This document shows positions 9,801-19,302 of a stretch of 64,000 nt of DNA, in pieces. Each line of letters begins with the position of its first letter. Within the stretch, counting starts at the first letter, position 1. This DNA is from Catalinimonas alkaloidigena (GTDB lineage Bacteria; Bacteroidota; Bacteroidia; Cytophagales; Cyclobacteriaceae), in NCBI RefSeq assembly GCF_029504655.1, contig NZ_JAQFIL010000001.1:5895001-5959000 (forward strand), read 5' to 3'. The notes under the pieces are model-generated. The model saw nothing but the letters and a program-made list of their open reading frames with translations. It was not told the DNA's origin and did not search any database. A program made the position numbers and the translations under genes.

Positions 9801-10089
9801 TAGTTGTGCTATACTTACTAGTACGATAAGTACCTCCTTTTAGCACAATGGTAGCACCACGAGGAGCTTTTTGTAATGCTGTAGAAAGTGAGCAGGGATT
9901 TCCTTCCCTACAAGGAGCACTCCCATTACCATTAGGAGCCGCAAAATAGGCCCCGCTGGGAATACTATAGTTTTTGCTTACTGTACCAGATGTCCCGCTT
10001 GGCTGAGCCGAAATAGTCAAAACGGGAAATACCATCCATAAAGCGATAAGAAAGAGTAGATAGATTCTAGACTGTAAAGTAAAAATCAT
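6811..10089 (-). CDS. T9SS-secreted right-handed beta-helix protein, shorter paralogue
   Basis: The protein has 1092 residues with a signal peptide of about 28 residues ending ISAQ. A beta-helix domain (about 40-580) is nearly co-linear with that of the 1575-residue neighbour, including RDMVYINGQSQ and DANGLWLDE. One LPW module follows (LPWKETFTTSDGS, about 586-735). Two Ig-like APYAL modules (about 755-865 and 887-1000) are separated by a (SP)n linker near 870-886. The C-terminus (VSPNPFVNDITINV...NIYILRVLDAAG) is a T9SS type A sorting domain. It lacks the extra LPW modules and the CBM60-like segment of its neighbour. The pair most likely arose by tandem duplication followed by domain gain or loss. 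A role in binding or modifying an extracellular polysaccharide is inferred from fold and context. Confidence 0.85.
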   Translation of the reverse strand: MIFTLQSRIYLLFLIALWMVFPVLTISAQPSGTSGTVSKNYSIPSGAYFAAPNGNGSAPCREGNPCSLSTALQKAPRGATIVLKGGTYRTSKYSTTIYRRLTIQPYPGANVTIKGSEIEKDWVASGNTWRTQWDDLFGKPNNDDGRAIKENPMADHRDMVYINGQSQKQVSSKSQVSAGKFYVDYSSKNVYIGTNPSGKQVEISAVWWGFNTYDLNESGVTIRGLKIMHYTDAGLFIGSPGTVIENCEVVWNGAAGIRVQHANDVVLKNNLFAYNACQGGGISYADRIKLINNSFKENNYENYNRNSWSASGVKLLWSKNAEVRNNSFVDNDANGLWLDERSNNSVIVHNFVKNSTRSGIHCEISNNVIIAGNVVLESGKHQSYLGKGISVANSSGVKVYNNTLYDNELALDVIENTRGDEKDPNDPYITRNTVIKNNILSEAFISEYPSSLYHMKKKNCGDNAISQQDNNAYYRSTAGDPNLAIRWKINNNSCNEEQRFETIQEFKNKLGFEKNGFGIQGGSEPFFVNAGSDNFKLKSSSMAIKAGAPLPSDVAQAMGWESGKVVDIGAYQTNISESQAPSPDTGTLPWKETFTTSDGSTSDNGLSDGSAWSLNRGNMSSNAAFNVQNNRLHARGAVGEGSWRSEQINIEGKEVNLSLMLYSQGDLEDPSDYVKVYTRVDGSEKLVKEVNGKLGSSGVQVKASNIKGKTLQLIVKFKNSDYTEFYFLDNVNVNTSTTTATPSKGIIEGMSIVVESTGAKVPGYTSLDEGETVHLDDLPSTGLNIYANLSKTVGSVVFDYNGTSAYQIENNAAYALQGNGGSYSNLDLQPGANSITIKAYSNSNGKGTLLDSKTINFNVKGDGGSGSSPSPSPSPSPSGDIIKSISVVKENTGEKVSGYTSITEGETIHLRDLPSADLNMYVNISGTVGSIVFDYNGVSRYQVEGVAPYALQGDGAGYRKLYFNVGSHTITIKAYSQSGGKGTLLDQKTINFNVKDDASPASNNAMLNINPLEVSVSPNPFVNDITINVEGATNNKVNLQITDYVGNEMFKRDQVSTEGSIYLNLSHLPSNIYILRVLDAAGNIQNIRLQKD

Positions 10090-10608
10090 AGTTAAATTTA
10101 ATGTGGAGAATTACTTAAAAGCTTTAGTTATTTTTGATGGACAGTCAAAAAGTACTCCAACATCTTATAAGAGATCTACATATGTAGGAAAGAAGTAATA
10201 ACTAACCTTAAATTATTTCCTCTGAACTGATTTACTCCTTAGCACCTTGGTCAATTCCAAATAATTCTACGGTAGTTGAAAAAATAATATTCAAAGAGGC
10301 TTGCTATGCTTATTATATTGATAAGCAGCTTATCAAATTGAAAAACAGGCATTTGTACCTTTTAGTGAGAATTTTACATCAAAGTGTCATTAGTGTATTT
10401 TGATAGCTTTATTTTAAGATTTTTTATAAAATATTGACTGTAATATGATTCCATATTTTCTATGCAACTCTGATAATCTACATTCATATACATTTTTGAT
10501 CAATCATTCTCCTTAAGACATTATACTCAATCAAAATGAAAATATGCTTAGTATAAATACTAAATGTGGTCATGTAGTTATACCTTATTTGTAAGTAAGT
10601 GGACAAAA
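10090..10608. other. Intergenic region upstream of the beta-helix gene
   Basis: This AT-rich stretch of about 520 bp has no convincing gene. It contains TATCAAATTGAAAAACAGG (10331-10349), which matches 17 of 19 bases at 23001-23019 in the insertion-sequence graveyard and so may be an IS relic. A short inverted pair, GTTATACC (10577) and GGTATAAC (10616), lies next to the transposase remnant. The promoter of the gene starting at 10089 should be here but was not identified. Confidence 0.5.
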
Positions 10609-11199
10609 CTAAATTGGTATAACAGAGTTTTGAAAACAGATTTTGTCTTCGGTGCCAAAATTCTTCAGAATACTTTTGGCTACTTTAGTAAGCCTACTCC
10701 AACTTTTGTAGTGTTCTGGTTTGAGCCATTTATATTTCATTTTTCTCCACAGTATTTCTACAGCGTTCAAGTGAGGTCTATATATTCTGGTAGAAAGAAA
10801 ATGTACAAATCTTGCGCTTGTCATTGCTCTATTCGCTCATACACAGCTTGACATCGGTAGATGGGCGCATTGTCCACCACCACCACCGTAGGTTTGTTAA
10901 TGGTTTTCATAAAGTCGTCCCTACATTGCACGATAAACTCTCTAGTTGTCGTTGTTTCAGTAGGATAGGCTGCCAAGCGGTTATTTGAACTCATGAGCCC
11001 GAAAATACTCAGCCGCTTACTGTCTCTGGAAACCAGCTTTATTTTCTTTCCTTTCAATTGCCATCCATAGAGGATGTCGGGGTAAGGCAGAATCCCGGTG
11101 GGGACCACGGCAAAAAACAAGTCTATATTACCGTTTTTATGTTGCTCCACTAACATGACTAAACGTTTGGCTCTTTCTAGATATTCACCTGGATTCTGT
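10609..11199 (-). pseudogene. Decayed IS630-type transposase (DDE_3), C-terminal half
   Basis: Two minus-strand pieces together give the C-terminal half of an IS630-family transposase. The first has YPDILYGWQLKGKK, then VVVVDNAPIYRCQAVYERIEQ (second catalytic Asp of the DDE triad). The second has RPHLNAVEILWRKMKYKWL (catalytic Glu). Between them the frame meets an in-frame TGA after ERIEQ, reads on as QAQDLYIFFLPEY, and then needs a frameshift to reach RPHLN. Where the first catalytic Asp is expected (FFAD in relatives) the copy reads FFAV. The N-terminal DNA-binding half is missing. Coding-like sequence stops near 11199, right beside the terminator of the next gene. It is a dead, truncated element. 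Confidence 0.8.
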
Positions 11200-11207
11200 C
11201 ATTGCAA

Positions 11208-11246
11208 AAAAAAAACCACCTTCTATAACTGAAGGTGGTTTTTTTT
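11208..11246 (-). terminator. Intrinsic terminator of the 2564-residue protein gene
   Basis: The arms AAAAAAAACCACCTTC (11208-11223) and GAAGGTGGTTTTTTTT (11231-11246) are perfectly complementary over 16 bases, with loop TATAACT. The hairpin lies 15 bp past the minus-strand stop at 11261. Confidence 0.9.
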
Positions 11247-11260
11247 ACAACAGATTGTAC

Positions 11261-14200
11261 CTATAATTTAATAATCTCTTTCTGGTATATTTGATCTTTA
11301 GCAATGACTTGTACCAGGTATATCCCACTTCCATAACCTCCTAGGCTAAGAGTCATTTGGGAAATCACTTTTGTATCATCAATAAATTCATGCCGTAGTA
11401 TTTGCCCTTTGGTGTTGATCACTCTCACTTCAAGAGACTCATACAAATCCATATTCATCAATTTGATAGTGACCTCCCCGTTTTGTGTTGGATTAGGGTA
11501 TGCTAAAATTTCAATACAATTATTACAGGTACCATCAGATGATATTAAGGATGCTCCGTTTAAATTCTTATCACTTTGAGCGGTACGAAGTGAGTTTCCA
11601 CAATCAACTGCCGGGTCACCTAATCCTGTAGGACTAATGCCATTAGCGGTCAGATGAAGTTTATCCAAATCCGCGCCATCCTCACGATAAGCAAAATCCA
11701 AGGTATGTGTACTGCCAGCCGCAAAATCCAGGCTGAGTACCCCTACTTCGCGCCAGTCAAAATTACCGGAACGAGGCGTAACGTTCCATTGTACCCAGCT
11801 ACCTCCATCTAGCCTCACCCAGAAGGAATCATCATTACCTGAGAGAGCTCGCACCCGGGCATATAGCTGATAGCTGCCTGCTTCATTTACAGTAAAAGTA
11901 TGGCTTACATGATCCGCACTGGAGCCAGGCGCTGAACCATAGCTATTCAGTCCCGTATTAATCGTTACATAAGTTCCTGCTGAAGCTTCAGGTAGATTCA
12001 CCACATTCCAGTTCGCGCCTATCACTCCACACTCCGCTTCCAGCCAGATTTCACTTGAGGCTGTGTTTACAGTAACCTCTACCGCATCGGTAGCTTCCAC
12101 TCCTTCGTTATCTGTCACTGTCAGCGTATATAGGGTAGTACCTACAGGGGCATCTACTGTAATATTAGCCTCTGTGCCTACTACTGTACTGCCATCACTC
12201 CAGCTATAACTTACAATCGTGCCATCATCACTGGAACCACTTCCATCCAGCACGACACTCTCTGTTCCATTATCATCACTATCTACTACCATTACATCTT
12301 CTCCGGCATCTGCCAGCGGTGCCTGATTGCCCCCACTACTACAGTTTCCTGCCGGGTCACCTAATCCTGTAGGACTAATGCCATTGGCGGTCAGGTGAAG
12401 TTTATCCAAATCCGCGCCATCCTCACGATAAGCAAAATCCAAGGTATGTGTACTGCCAGCCGCAAAATCCAGGCTGAGTACACCTACTTCGCGCCAGTCA
12501 AAATTACCGGCTAAGGGTGATACACTCCACTGTACCCAGTTACCTCCATCTAGCCTCACCCAGAAGGAGTCATTGGAATAGTTAGTCGCACGTACCCGGG
12601 CATATAGCTGATAGTTGCCTGCTTCATTTACAGTAAAAGTATGGCTTATATGATCCGCACTGGAGCCAGGCGCTGAACCATAGCTATTCAGTCCCGTATT
12701 AATCGTTACATAAGTTCCTGCTGAAGCTTCAGGCAGATTCACCACATTCCAGTTCGCGCCTATCACTCCACACTCCGCTTCCAGCCAGATTTCACTTGAG
12801 GCTGTGTTTACAGTAACCTCTACCGCATCGGTAGCTTCCACTCCTTCGTTATCTGTCACTGTCAGCGTATATAGGGTAGTACCTACAGGGGCATCTACTG
12901 TAATATTAGCCTCTGTGCCTACTACTGTACTGCCATCACTCCAGCTATAACTTACAATCGTGCCATCATCACTGGAACCACTTCCATCCAGCACGACACT
13001 CTCTGTTCCATTATCATCACTATCTACTACCATTACATCTTCTCCGGCATCTGCCAGCGGTGCCTGATTGCCCCCACTACTACAGTTTCCTGCCGGGTCA
13101 CCTAATCCTGTAGGACTAATGCCATTGGCGGTCAGGTGAAGTTTATCCAAATCCGCGCCATCCTCACGATAAGCAAAATCCAAGGTATGTGTACTGCCAG
13201 CCGCAAAATCCAGGCTGAGTACACCTACTTCGCGCCAGTCAAAATTACCGGCTAAGGGTGATACACTCCACTGTACCCAGTTACCTCCATCTAGCCTCAC
13301 CCAGAAGGAGTCATTGGAATAGTTAGTCGCACGTACCCGGGCATATAGCTGATAGTTGCCTGCTTCATTTACAGTAAAAGTATGGCTTATATGATCCGCA
13401 CTGGAGCCAGGCGCTGAACCATAGCTATTCAGTCCCGTATTGATCGTTACATAAGTTCCTGCTGAAGCTTCAGGCAGATTCACCACATTCCAGTTCGCGC
13501 CTATTACTCCACATTCCGCTTCCAACCAGATATCCTGTTTTATAACAGCTTCATTAATGTTAATTCTAAAGGAAGTAAGATCAGCATCAGTCACTACAAT
13601 ACCGTTTAAATCAGTAGCTGTTACCTGAATATTAATAGCACCTGTCGCTTCCAGCGGTACAGTTCCACGAACTTCTCCGGTGTTTTCATCTATGGATAAC
13701 CATGAGGGCAGAGGGTTACCACTTGTCAGTTGTGCCGAATAAGTGAATTCATTGCCCGGGTATCCCTGATCAAAAGCAGTGGAAGCATTGTAAACAACAT
13801 CATCGCCCCCCGTAACCATAACATCGCTCAGTGCAAATGCGACAAAAGGATCATTTACCGGTTTGATATTAATAAAGTATTGAAGGTTATCATTCCAATC
13901 ACAATTGGCACTACCCCCTTCGCAACCATCATTCACATAATCCTGGATGACAATATAATGGTTAGGCACTACTTCTCCGGCATAGTTCAACACCTTATAT
14001 ATTCTTATTCCTGATACTTGATCTACCAGATTTCCACTTGGATTACCTCCACTGCTTCTGTAAAGCGCTACCTGTATCCTAAAAGGTTGGGTAATCCTGT
14101 TAGAGAAGTCTCCCGCTATTTTCTTATTAGATGTATTATTATTCGTTTTAGGAAATAAGCTTTGATGCCATAGAGGGCCATAGGTATAAGAGAATTGGTT

Positions 14201-17200
14201 ACCTGCTTCATCTACTATAGGCGTATCAGAATTAACTTCAATCAGGCGGGTATTGGCATTACCCGGTCCTCTGAAGGCAGCCAACTGAAAAGCCCTCACC
14301 GGTTGGTTCGGATCTGCCTGCTCAAAGACAGAAGCTGAAATCAGGTCACCATGTACTCCACTATTTACATCCTCAGGAAGTGGAGGCGCAGAACTGGGGC
14401 GCGGGTCACCATTCATAGAAGTTTTAAATCCTAAGGCACGGAAAAGCTGTATGGAGTTTGACTCATTGCCACTTTCAGGTAATCCCATATAATTACCTAA
14501 CAATTGTACGGTGTACGAAGAGCCATTATCCGCGTTTGAATGGATAATAAGCTGCTGAGCCCTATCTCCTTTTCCTCCTCCATTCTCTATAAACTGCATC
14601 TCTACATCTAAAAACCCATCCGCTGGAATACTGACAGGAAAGCCGACATTTTCTGCTGCTGTACCACCTATGGTATTGATGACGAATTCCGTTTCATCAG
14701 TAATGGTCATGGCATTGATTTGGAGGGGAGATACACCCGGGTTATGAATTCGCATGACATTGGTATTGTGCAAGCGTACCGCCACACCATTAGAGTTTGT
14801 AGGATCCCGTATATGATGGAAGGAATAAATGCTATCCGCAGGAAAGCCTATGTTAGTATCCGGAATTTTAGTCATATTTTCCAGGCTGATTAGTGCCCCA
14901 CTCGCCGCCTCTACGCTAAACTGCCGTACTACTTTGGTCTGGTTCTGGTTGGGAGAATCATCCGTACCTGTTACCACCAGGGTATATGCTCCTACCTGAT
15001 CTATCGTAAATGCGTTGCTATTATTACCTGACTGTAAAGGACTTCCTGACTGATCAAATAGCGTATAAGATAAGTTTACCTGGGATGCTCCGCTAGCATT
15101 AGGCGTACTGCTAAAGGATACCTCAACGCTGTTCAGATAAGTTTGCTGGAAATTGTCTCCTGCCAGATTTACCTCTAATGCCGGTGGAGCGAAGACGGAA
15201 TCCAGTGGTACTACACTTACACTATTGATTTTTGTATTGAAGCCTCCTTCCATCGCATCCAGATTTAACACACCATCTGTTACATGAATAGCGGCAGTAG
15301 CAGTGCTGAAGCGTGAAGCCGAGCCATTAGCACCAGAAGGCTGAAACCTGTCAATCACATTAACACCTTCAGCATTGATGTGATGAGTGCTTCCTGTTTC
15401 GTCCGCATCGCCTACAGAGACAGTGACTTCATAAAAACCATTGTTAACTGCTACACCCCATACGCCTTCTTCCGGCGTTCCATCATTCCAATTGGAAATA
15501 TCATCTCCCTGCATATGCATGAAGGTATTCAGCAAAGGATCGCTCGCACTGGTTCGGGCACGGCCATTTCCCGGATCACTCAGGTCCAGTGGTGTACTCA
15601 TGTCGGTTCTCAACCATCCATAGCTAAGCTGTCCACCTCCCTGTGAGGGTAAATTCCGCAGGGCGTAATCTTCTCCAAAATCTTTAAGCCAATCTTCAGG
15701 AGACTCACTAGCCTCATCCTGAAAATTGATCTGGATATCGGTAATAGGATTAACTACATTAGAAGGGGGAATGGAAGGCTTAATAAGTGTAATTTTTCCC
15801 ATACCGCCCTGTATATCCTGGTATTCTGAAACATACAAATTTCCGGTAACCACATCTTCAATAACGTCCAATGGTTTGTTAAAGGCATTTAGACTGGGGA
15901 TGTCTTCAATGATATTTTCAATTTCATGATCCGGACCAGCACCCGGTTCCATCACTACCAGTATGCCTGGCGTATACCACACATTGATTAGCTTGCCTGC
16001 TAAAGCCCCGTTGAAAGCATCACTCTGATATTCTATGATGCCGTTGGGTGACTTGTTTTTACCCAGGTTGGCCGAGTACCCCCGATAATTGGCATCGACC
16101 TGTGTGCCTTCAGGGTACTGGGAAACAACAGCGTCTGGCCAGGGCGTACTTGTGCCGGGGTTACCGCCATTCAATACATACTCTGCTCTTCTGGGGTTAG
16201 GGTGACCATAGTACCCTCCTTCTTCAACCCTGAATAAATAATCGTTTTGTGTGGTAATCCCTGATACGTAGGGCACAAGCGGCCCGCCATAGGCCTGGTA
16301 CTGAGGTTCGCGATAGTCCGTGCTTGCAGGGTCGGAACCTGGGGCATTCGCCAGACCAGCCGAACCATTGGTAGGTACATAGAGTTGGCCATTGCTATGC
16401 CAGTCCATATCGTATGCATTACGTATCCCATTTGCGTAAATGGTTAAGGGAGCATTGGTAGCATAGGGGTTAAACGTACCCCCTTCCTCTGTTTGCGCGT
16501 CTATCGGTAAGCTAATGCTCTGACTGCTGATCTGGGCTACATCCAATCTGAGCAGACTGGCTGACAGCAGAGTTTCGTGACGATTCCAGGCGTTCTCAAG
16601 CGCTCCCATGGCTGACAAAGACCCCTGTAATATGTAGAGCGCACCATCGGGCCCGAACTCTATACTATTGGTTACGTGGTCCTTCTTAGAGCGCGGCAGG
16701 TGAATGACATAATCGGTGATTGTTTCCAGATTACTACCTTCCAGCTTACTGATTTTTCCCTGAAAGTTGGGCTGATCCGAAAAGCCATACTTGGTATGAG
16801 AGACCCAGACCTGTAAGTCTTGTGCAGTTGCATTGGGGTCAAAGGTCATCCCAACAGCTAATCTGTTTCCGCCTTCAGCATCCCTAAGTGTAGTAATTAA
16901 CTCCTCATTTTCCAGAAGACCGGTTGAGCGGTCAATGTCCCACCGTTTGATATAGCCATCAGAAGTAATGCCGTAGAGTTTCTCATCCGGACCAATGACC
17001 AGAGAAGTATATCCATTACCGCCGGTAGCTACAGTAGTACGTCCCACAAACTCAATAGGACCATTATAAGAAGAAGCTCCATTACCGGTGGTGAAGTATG
17101 AACTATAAGGAAGAAATGCAACGCCTGACTGGTCAAGGAGATTTTCGCTTACCTCGAACTTGTACCTGGTATTGGTTTTTAGTTTAGTGTTGGGGGTAAG

Positions 17201-18955
17201 ACTGATTACGTCAAAGCCACCGGAAGTACCGATTGTTGATACTACATTTGTGAGGATTTCACCTCCTTGAATCTCAGGATCTTCTGTCACCTCATAAAGC
17301 TTAACATTGGTATTATTAAGCGCAACAGGATCGATACCTGAATTAGGAAGATACAGGTTAAGACTGCTGATTGTAGGCAGAAGATCTACGTCCATGGCCC
17401 CATCCGGGATGCTGGTTCCCAGCACCTGTGGTTGCGTACTGTTTTCTGACTCTTCAATGGTGAGAGAGACAAGCTTGGTGTTAAACCCTCCAGTGGCATC
17501 CAGGCTAAGCTTACCATCATTTACTTTGACAATGTCTACGCGTGTTTCCAAATTGGATTGTCCGATGGCTGCCTGATAAGAAAGCACATTTTTTCCTTCC
17601 ACATTGATATGGTGCTGCGTTCCGCTCAGGTTTTCAGAAGCCAGATCTCCCGCAACCACAGTAACCCTGTAGTCACCATTAGGTATTTCTATCTCCCACA
17701 TGCCTTCTTCGTTTATGCCACTTCCTCCTACATCATCATACTGCATATGCATTAGCGTATTCTGCAGTACAGTAAAGCCGGTTACATTACGATTACGTCC
17801 GTTGCCTACCAGGCTCAGGGGCGTTTTGCTGCCATCAATGCTTAGCCAACCATAGGTATACCCATTTGGTTTTACCCCATAAGCGTCACCAAAGTCTGTC
17901 TCCCAGCCGGCAGGAGTAGTAGTCTGCGCATCCTGAAAATTAATCTGTACCGGAAAAGTCAATGGTAAGGGTGGGCTGACAGTAAGCTCAGCAGTGAAGC
18001 TGGTCGTAGTTTGATTGGGCCCACTGGCAGTCACCGTCGCCTGATATACACCCGCACTCAGCCCGGTCGGATCAAACTCAAAAACAATCTCTGCCTCAGC
18101 AGTATTGTGTATGACAGTACCATCAAGTAATTGACCTCCTACTTTGATCCAGCCGGGCGTACTGCCCCCGGAATCAGCGGTCAGGTTAACATCTACCGGA
18201 GAAGGCACAAAGTTAGTTGCTGATATAAAGTTACTTTTGTTTACCGGATCAGCATTCTCGTACAGCTCTACTGCCAGACTTGGGTCTGAGAACTCCAGTA
18301 CTTCATTACCACTAGGATTAACCGATAGTACTTCTACTGAATTTATTTTGGTATTTTTAGACTGACTACTTAGCGGATCTATGGTAAGGCGGCCGTCACT
18401 CACTTCTACAGTTACAGTAGCGGCCTGAAAGCGGGAAGGATCACCTGCAGGCAGGCTATTATTTACAATAAAGTCATTAATCGCCACCACTCCTTCCACA
18501 TTAATATGGTGTACCGACAGATTATTAGGATTCCCTTCTACCACCGGATCACCCACACTCACGCTAACATCATAAAATCCATTAGGCACTTCTATTTCCC
18601 AGTAGGCTTCTGTAGCCCTGTTGCCAGTCCATCCTTGAATGTCATCCCCCTGCATATGGATCAGGGTATTTTGAATAAGTGATACCCCTCCTACATTTCG
18701 GTTACGCCCTACCCCCGTTCCAGGCGTAGTAAGGTCTATAGGTGATTGGGTAGCCATGCTCAGCCAGCCATAGCTAAGCCCGTCAGACTTGAGCTGGTAG
18801 GCCTGCCCGAAGTCAGCCACATAATCTACCGGAGGCACCGTGGCCTGATCCTGAAAATTAACCTTAACATTAAAGTTATTCGTTTGTGCAAAGAGTGTAT
18901 GCATGTGCAGCATAGCACAGTAAAAAGTCAATAAAAATGTAAATGATGCCTTCAT
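11261..18955 (-). CDS. Giant T9SS-secreted modular protein: malectin-like, sugar-dehydrogenase-like propeller, PKD and carbohydrate-binding repeats
   Basis: The protein has 2564 residues and an N-terminal signal peptide ending LFAQ (about 24). Malectin-like modules beginning (V/I)NFQD with a following DFG-x-(A/D)Y occur at about 28, 337 and 1075. A bacterial Ig-like segment (about 515-625) precedes a beta-propeller (about 629-1070; SLVIGPDEKLYG, SIEFGPDGALYIL) of glucose/sorbosone-dehydrogenase type. After a putative Ig segment (LPSWLSIDENTGEVRGTVP, about 1740) come three WLEAEC...NC modules of about 150 residues (from about 1808, 2055 and 2302), separated by two PKD domains (ADAGEDVMVVDS...). 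The C-terminus (LAYPNPTQNGEV...GIYLVQVIAKD) is a T9SS type A domain. It is probably a cell-surface or matrix protein that binds glycans. Oxidase activity of the propeller is uncertain. A 741-bp internal repeat encodes the CBM-PKD array. Confidence 0.85.
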   Translation of the reverse strand: MKASFTFLLTFYCAMLHMHTLFAQTNNFNVKVNFQDQATVPPVDYVADFGQAYQLKSDGLSYGWLSMATQSPIDLTTPGTGVGRNRNVGGVSLIQNTLIHMQGDDIQGWTGNRATEAYWEIEVPNGFYDVSVSVGDPVVEGNPNNLSVHHINVEGVVAINDFIVNNSLPAGDPSRFQAATVTVEVSDGRLTIDPLSSQSKNTKINSVEVLSVNPSGNEVLEFSDPSLAVELYENADPVNKSNFISATNFVPSPVDVNLTADSGGSTPGWIKVGGQLLDGTVIHNTAEAEIVFEFDPTGLSAGVYQATVTASGPNQTTTSFTAELTVSPPLPLTFPVQINFQDAQTTTPAGWETDFGDAYGVKPNGYTYGWLSIDGSKTPLSLVGNGRNRNVTGFTVLQNTLMHMQYDDVGGSGINEEGMWEIEIPNGDYRVTVVAGDLASENLSGTQHHINVEGKNVLSYQAAIGQSNLETRVDIVKVNDGKLSLDATGGFNTKLVSLTIEESENSTQPQVLGTSIPDGAMDVDLLPTISSLNLYLPNSGIDPVALNNTNVKLYEVTEDPEIQGGEILTNVVSTIGTSGGFDVISLTPNTKLKTNTRYKFEVSENLLDQSGVAFLPYSSYFTTGNGASSYNGPIEFVGRTTVATGGNGYTSLVIGPDEKLYGITSDGYIKRWDIDRSTGLLENEELITTLRDAEGGNRLAVGMTFDPNATAQDLQVWVSHTKYGFSDQPNFQGKISKLEGSNLETITDYVIHLPRSKKDHVTNSIEFGPDGALYILQGSLSAMGALENAWNRHETLLSASLLRLDVAQISSQSISLPIDAQTEEGGTFNPYATNAPLTIYANGIRNAYDMDWHSNGQLYVPTNGSAGLANAPGSDPASTDYREPQYQAYGGPLVPYVSGITTQNDYLFRVEEGGYYGHPNPRRAEYVLNGGNPGTSTPWPDAVVSQYPEGTQVDANYRGYSANLGKNKSPNGIIEYQSDAFNGALAGKLINVWYTPGILVVMEPGAGPDHEIENIIEDIPSLNAFNKPLDVIEDVVTGNLYVSEYQDIQGGMGKITLIKPSIPPSNVVNPITDIQINFQDEASESPEDWLKDFGEDYALRNLPSQGGGQLSYGWLRTDMSTPLDLSDPGNGRARTSASDPLLNTFMHMQGDDISNWNDGTPEEGVWGVAVNNGFYEVTVSVGDADETGSTHHINAEGVNVIDRFQPSGANGSASRFSTATAAIHVTDGVLNLDAMEGGFNTKINSVSVVPLDSVFAPPALEVNLAGDNFQQTYLNSVEVSFSSTPNASGASQVNLSYTLFDQSGSPLQSGNNSNAFTIDQVGAYTLVVTGTDDSPNQNQTKVVRQFSVEAASGALISLENMTKIPDTNIGFPADSIYSFHHIRDPTNSNGVAVRLHNTNVMRIHNPGVSPLQINAMTITDETEFVINTIGGTAAENVGFPVSIPADGFLDVEMQFIENGGGKGDRAQQLIIHSNADNGSSYTVQLLGNYMGLPESGNESNSIQLFRALGFKTSMNGDPRPSSAPPLPEDVNSGVHGDLISASVFEQADPNQPVRAFQLAAFRGPGNANTRLIEVNSDTPIVDEAGNQFSYTYGPLWHQSLFPKTNNNTSNKKIAGDFSNRITQPFRIQVALYRSSGGNPSGNLVDQVSGIRIYKVLNYAGEVVPNHYIVIQDYVNDGCEGGSANCDWNDNLQYFINIKPVNDPFVAFALSDVMVTGGDDVVYNASTAFDQGYPGNEFTYSAQLTSGNPLPSWLSIDENTGEVRGTVPLEATGAINIQVTATDLNGIVVTDADLTSFRININEAVIKQDIWLEAECGVIGANWNVVNLPEASAGTYVTINTGLNSYGSAPGSSADHISHTFTVNEAGNYQLYARVRATNYSNDSFWVRLDGGNWVQWSVSPLAGNFDWREVGVLSLDFAAGSTHTLDFAYREDGADLDKLHLTANGISPTGLGDPAGNCSSGGNQAPLADAGEDVMVVDSDDNGTESVVLDGSGSSDDGTIVSYSWSDGSTVVGTEANITVDAPVGTTLYTLTVTDNEGVEATDAVEVTVNTASSEIWLEAECGVIGANWNVVNLPEASAGTYVTINTGLNSYGSAPGSSADHISHTFTVNEAGNYQLYARVRATNYSNDSFWVRLDGGNWVQWSVSPLAGNFDWREVGVLSLDFAAGSTHTLDFAYREDGADLDKLHLTANGISPTGLGDPAGNCSSGGNQAPLADAGEDVMVVDSDDNGTESVVLDGSGSSDDGTIVSYSWSDGSTVVGTEANITVDAPVGTTLYTLTVTDNEGVEATDAVEVTVNTASSEIWLEAECGVIGANWNVVNLPEASAGTYVTINTGLNSYGSAPGSSADHVSHTFTVNEAGSYQLYARVRALSGNDDSFWVRLDGGSWVQWNVTPRSGNFDWREVGVLSLDFAAGSTHTLDFAYREDGADLDKLHLTANGISPTGLGDPAVDCGNSLRTAQSDKNLNGASLISSDGTCNNCIEILAYPNPTQNGEVTIKLMNMDLYESLEVRVINTKGQILRHEFIDDTKVISQMTLSLGGYGSGIYLVQVIAKDQIYQKEIIKL
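11610..13530 (-). repeat. 741-bp near-identical intragenic repeats (CBM-like + PKD)
   Basis: The marker GCCGGGTCACC recurs at 11610, 12351 and 13092, exactly 741 bp apart (247 codons). The two downstream units are almost base-identical, synonymous sites included. The unit nearest the 3' end of the gene has diverged in part of the carbohydrate-binding module: RALSGNDDS replaces RATNYSNDS, and TPRSG replaces SPLAG. This points to recent duplication or ongoing gene conversion, and the repeats are a likely site of copy-number change. Confidence 0.9.
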
Positions 18956-19187
18956 AGTGTTATTCCAGTACTTAAGTAGCTTAAAATAATGTGTTGGATC
19001 TTTCTGTCAGAAGGTTTATAATGCAGATCAAACCGTTTAAAAAATCAATATTTACTTACATTGCATTCTAATTAACAATTTTAGCATTAATTAGATTATT
19101 TGTCAAGTATTTTAAAAATTCTATGTGTGTTTGTTAACAAAATGCAAAACGAATAAGGAATATCAAAAACAATCATAAAACACCCTA

Positions 19188-19203
19188 TTGCATTTTACTA
19201 ATA
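19188..19203 (-). repeat. Copy c of 16-base intergenic motif TTRYAYTTTACTAATA
   Basis: The plus strand reads TTGCATTTTACTAATA. It lies about 235 bp upstream of the start codon at 18955, in the same orientation as copies a and b. Confidence 0.5.
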
Positions 19204-19302
19204 TGGTACATCTGAAAATCCGATTTTATGACAGAAAAGTATTTATTGACAGCCCATTAACCCCTTTTCCTAATCACCTATTTTAGCAGCTATATTTTAC
19301 GT

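Noticed and set aside
10564..10851. 95-codon plus-strand open frame
   Set aside because: It is the antisense of the IS630 transposase remnant, which has recognisable catalytic motifs.
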